Origin: Campylobacterota bacterium
GTDB taxonomy: Bacteria > Campylobacterota > Campylobacteria > Campylobacterales > JAADDG01
DNA length: 16,503 bases
Assembly (NCBI GenBank): GCA_013154075.1
Contig: JAADDG010000041.1
Location: 1-16,503, forward strand
Direction of reading: 5' to 3'
The position numbers were made by a program, and so were the translations under genes. Within the stretch, counting starts at the first letter, position 1. Each line of letters opens with the position of its first letter. Shown here piece by piece: positions 14,346 through 16,503 of this stretch. The notes under the pieces were generated by a model. It was not told the DNA's origin. It searched no databases and worked only from the letters and a program-made list of their open reading frames with translations.

Positions 14346-15793
14346 TGGACTACAAAAGCGTAATAAAATTCATCTCTATTATAGGGATGTGGCTTTCGAT
14401 TTTTCTTCTTCTGCCCATATTGATAGGATGGGCTTACAAAGAGAGTTATCAAAGTTTTCTATATTTCGACATCTTTTTATTTTCCATAAACGCTCTTTTC
14501 TTCCTTATTCTAAGAAAACACAAAATCAACCTAAAAATCAAAGAGAGTATTTTAAGCGTAAATCTGATCTGGATCCTTTTGGGAATAGCGGGCGGAATGC
14601 CTCTCGTTCTAAACACTCATATAGGATATGCCGACGCCTTTTTCGAGGCTATAAGCGGTTTTACAACGACGGGAGCCACCGTCTATAGCGATATAGAATC
14701 GCTTCCTCATATGATTTTGTTTCACAGAAGCCTTATGCACTGGCTTGGAGGTATGGGAATCATCGTACTTGGCGTGGGACTCTTTTCCATAATCAACCCA
14801 ACCGGCTCCATGAGTCTTTTTAAAGCGGAATCTACGGGCATTCAGCTACAAAAGCTGACACCCAAAATCAAAGACAACGCAATGACTCTTTGGATCATAT
14901 ACCTTCTAATTACCCTAATAGACGCCATTTTACTGGATATAGCCGGAATGGACAAATTCGATGCGGTAAACCACGCCTTCTCCACGATATCGACAGGCGG
15001 ATTTTCCACCAAAAACGCCTCTTTGGCATATTGGGCCGATAATGATGCGATTATGTGGATAACCACCTTTTTTATGACGCTTTCGGGTATAAATTTCATG
15101 GCTCACCTAAAACTTTACTATGACGATATAAGCGGATACAAAAGCGAAGAGGTCAAATATTATCTGGCGGTGTTTTTCATATTATCTATAGCTTTAAGCA
15201 TCACTCACTATTACAACGAAACAAGCGGAAGTTTCTATGAATCGGTCAAACACTCCTTTTTTACGATATCTTCCATACTTACAACGACGGGATTCGTTTC
15301 AATCGATTACGAACAGTGGGGACAGGCCACCGCTTCGATAATCATAATAGCCATGCTAATAGGTGCAAACGCGGGATCTACGGCGGGAGGTATCAAAGTC
15401 ATAAGATATGTGGTGCTTATTAAAATACTTTTTGCCGAAATGAAAAAGATTCTCCATCCAAACGCCGTAATAAACGTATTTTTGGACAAACAGAGAATAA
15501 AAAGTTCCGTATTTCTATCGGTTTTCGGATTTTTGTTTCTGTACGCTTTTACTGTTTTGGCCACCGCTTTGTATCTTTATATCAGAGGATACGACTCCCT
15601 TACCTCTCTAACAGCGGCTTTGGCGACGGTGGGAAATATAGGTCCGGGTTTTGGAGATGTGGGAGCCGTAGATAATTTCGGATTTTTCAGCTGGTATGAC
15701 AAAATATTTCTCTCTTTTTCAATGATTATAGGAAGATTGGAGTGTTATACGTTTTTTCTTCTATTTGTTAGGGATTTTTGGAGAAAATTCTAA
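14345..15793 (+). CDS. trkH: Trk potassium uptake membrane subunit TrkH
   Basis: Inner-membrane K+-translocating subunit that works with TrkA. The 482 residues match TrkH. Four pore loops are visible in order: ISGFTTTGATV (103-113), STISTGGFST (213-222), ISSILTTTGF (308-317) and ATVGNIGPGFGDVG (427-440), each with the filter glycine. The intramembrane stretch IGANAGSTAGGIKVIR (339-354), rich in Gly and Ala as in the TrkH gating loop, and the C-terminal MIIGRLECYTFF (460-471) are also present. Hydrophobic helices fill the rest. The ATG at 14345 shares its A with the trkA stop codon. No convincing terminator follows. Confidence 0.95.
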   Translation: MDYKSVIKFISIIGMWLSIFLLLPILIGWAYKESYQSFLYFDIFLFSINALFFLILRKHKINLKIKESILSVNLIWILLGIAGGMPLVLNTHIGYADAFFEAISGFTTTGATVYSDIESLPHMILFHRSLMHWLGGMGIIVLGVGLFSIINPTGSMSLFKAESTGIQLQKLTPKIKDNAMTLWIIYLLITLIDAILLDIAGMDKFDAVNHAFSTISTGGFSTKNASLAYWADNDAIMWITTFFMTLSGINFMAHLKLYYDDISGYKSEEVKYYLAVFFILSIALSITHYYNETSGSFYESVKHSFFTISSILTTTGFVSIDYEQWGQATASIIIIAMLIGANAGSTAGGIKVIRYVVLIKILFAEMKKILHPNAVINVFLDKQRIKSSVFLSVFGFLFLYAFTVLATALYLYIRGYDSLTSLTAALATVGNIGPGFGDVGAVDNFGFFSWYDKIFLSFSMIIGRLECYTFFLLFVRDFWRKF

Positions 15794-15840
15794 TCTCCTC
15801 CCTCCTTTCACTTAATAACTTTCCATATTAAAATCATCTT

Positions 15841-15869
15841 TTACTATAGCCGATATACTTCAATATAAT
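15841..15869 (+). promoter_or_regulatory. Candidate promoter for the TPR gene
   Basis: TATAAT (15864-15869) is separated by 17 bases from TTACTA (15841-15846), a weak -35. It lies about 20 bases before the ATG at 15890, in the 96-base gap after trkH. The TPR gene therefore probably forms its own unit. Confidence 0.5.
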
Positions 15870-15889
15870 TTAACTATTTAGGGAAAAAG

Positions 15890-16503
15890 ATGAAGAGATC
15901 GGCTTTATGGATACTATTTTTGGGCTTTGCGCTATTTGGAGCTCAAATAGATGTAGATCTTCTAACCAAAATAGCGAAAAAAGATCCAAGCGACATAAAA
16001 ACCAGACTGCTTCTTGCCAAATACCATATCCAAAAACACAATTACGACAAAGCCGACATATACATCTCTCAAATCCTAAAAAACGATCCGAAAAACAAAA
16101 TAGCAAAAGAATTACAAAAAAAACTAAAAAGAATAAAAGTACTAAACGAGCTTTTGAAAGAATACGGAGTTAAAAATCCGGATGACAAAAAGGAGATAGA
16201 AAAACTATTTCAAAAACTATTTCAAAACAGAGAGTATAAAAAAGTAACGATCTTCTACAAACTCCTCTCATCCCAAAATATATCCCTAAACGACAAAAGC
16301 AAACTCATCTCTTTAAGAAGTTTTTTGAAAATCGGCGAAATAAAAGAAGCCCAAAACTTAAAAGAGTCGATAAAAACACCTCTTTACAGATATGAAGCGA
16401 AAGGAGATATATATTTTTATAAGAAAGATTATCCAAAAGCAAAACAAAACTACATAAAAGCTTTAAAAATATCATACGACAAAGACACTTTGGCAAATCT
16501 GCT
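15890..16503 (+). CDS. Exported TPR-repeat protein, C-terminus cut by window edge
   Basis: The first 204 codons are present and the frame stays open to the right edge. The N-terminus is a Sec signal peptide (MKRS, then a hydrophobic core, cleavage probably after FGA near residue 18) without a lipobox. The mature part is Lys-rich and helical. A TPR unit is seen at about 36-69 (LLLAKYHIQKHNYDKADIY, then LKNDPKN), a weaker helical pair at about 135-160, and another TPR at about 166-199 (KGDIYFYKKDYPKAKQNY, then ALKIS). It is probably a periplasmic protein-protein scaffold; the partner is unknown. The ATG has an AGGGAAAAAG ribosome binding site. No functional link to trkAH is evident beyond position. 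Confidence 0.8.
   Translation, partial: MKRSALWILFLGFALFGAQIDVDLLTKIAKKDPSDIKTRLLLAKYHIQKHNYDKADIYISQILKNDPKNKIAKELQKKLKRIKVLNELLKEYGVKNPDDKKEIEKLFQKLFQNREYKKVTIFYKLLSSQNISLNDKSKLISLRSFLKIGEIKEAQNLKESIKTPLYRYEAKGDIYFYKKDYPKAKQNYIKALKISYDKDTLANL

Noticed and set aside
15780..15798. GGAGA / TCTCC hairpin at the end of trkH as a terminator
   Set aside because: The stem is only five base pairs with a nine-base loop, and no T tract follows.
15870..16173. Short open frames on both strands around the start of the TPR gene
   Set aside because: They are shadows of the frame from 15890, which has a ribosome binding site, a signal peptide and TPR motifs and runs open to the window edge.

Overview
The window looks like chromosomal DNA of a low-GC Campylobacterota (Epsilonproteobacteria) species. 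The support is AT-rich DNA, heavy AGA (Arg) and ATA (Ile) codon use, Lys/Glu-rich proteins, and gene neighbourhoods I recall from this phylum: slyD-fabD-pfs-PP-loop ATPase as in Campylobacter jejuni, and rpmB next to a 2TM potassium channel as in Helicobacter pylori. Codon use and protein composition would suit a thermophilic vent relative (Nautiliales or Nitratiruptor type), but this is only an impression. No phage, IS, CRISPR, tRNA or rRNA was found.

Left block (1-6652, all minus strand). Transcription starts at a well-formed promoter near 6680-6707 and runs through slyD (FKBP-type PPIase and metal chaperone), a degenerate NtrC/Fis-type DNA-binding protein, fabD (fatty acid synthesis), mtnN (MTA/SAH/aminofutalosine nucleosidase), a TtcA-like tRNA thiolase and a lipoprotein with an internal membrane helix. 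These genes overlap or are separated by at most about 11 bases. A second promoter (2249-2277) probably drives a membrane-anchored SPOR-domain protein and trpE, which starts on the base after the SPOR stop codon and runs off the left edge.

Middle (6653-9991). After a 267-base AT-rich divergent spacer lies one long secreted protein of 1023 residues. I count 21 LVIVD-type beta-propeller blades followed by two C-terminal DUF4214 units. Its promoter region carries a TTTAATT direct repeat with an 11-base period, which resembles an OmpR-family operator. This is the most accessory-looking gene in the window.

Right block (10051-16503, all plus strand). rpmB (ribosomal protein L28) is followed by a 2TM-RCK potassium channel with a TTG start, whose Shine-Dalgarno can be masked by a small hairpin. 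argJ (arginine synthesis) and a YdcH/DUF465 small protein follow, then a GC-rich hairpin. Next are trkA and trkH, overlapping by one base, which encode the Trk potassium uptake system. The window ends inside a secreted TPR protein. A K+ channel and a K+ uptake system therefore lie within 6 kb of each other.

Most of the window is housekeeping. The points most worth a second look are the propeller/DUF4214 surface protein, the rpmB-kch hairpin, the catalytically eroded AAA+ regulator inside the fabD operon, the TtcA-like enzyme missing one cluster cysteine, and the channel RCK domain lacking its glycine motif.
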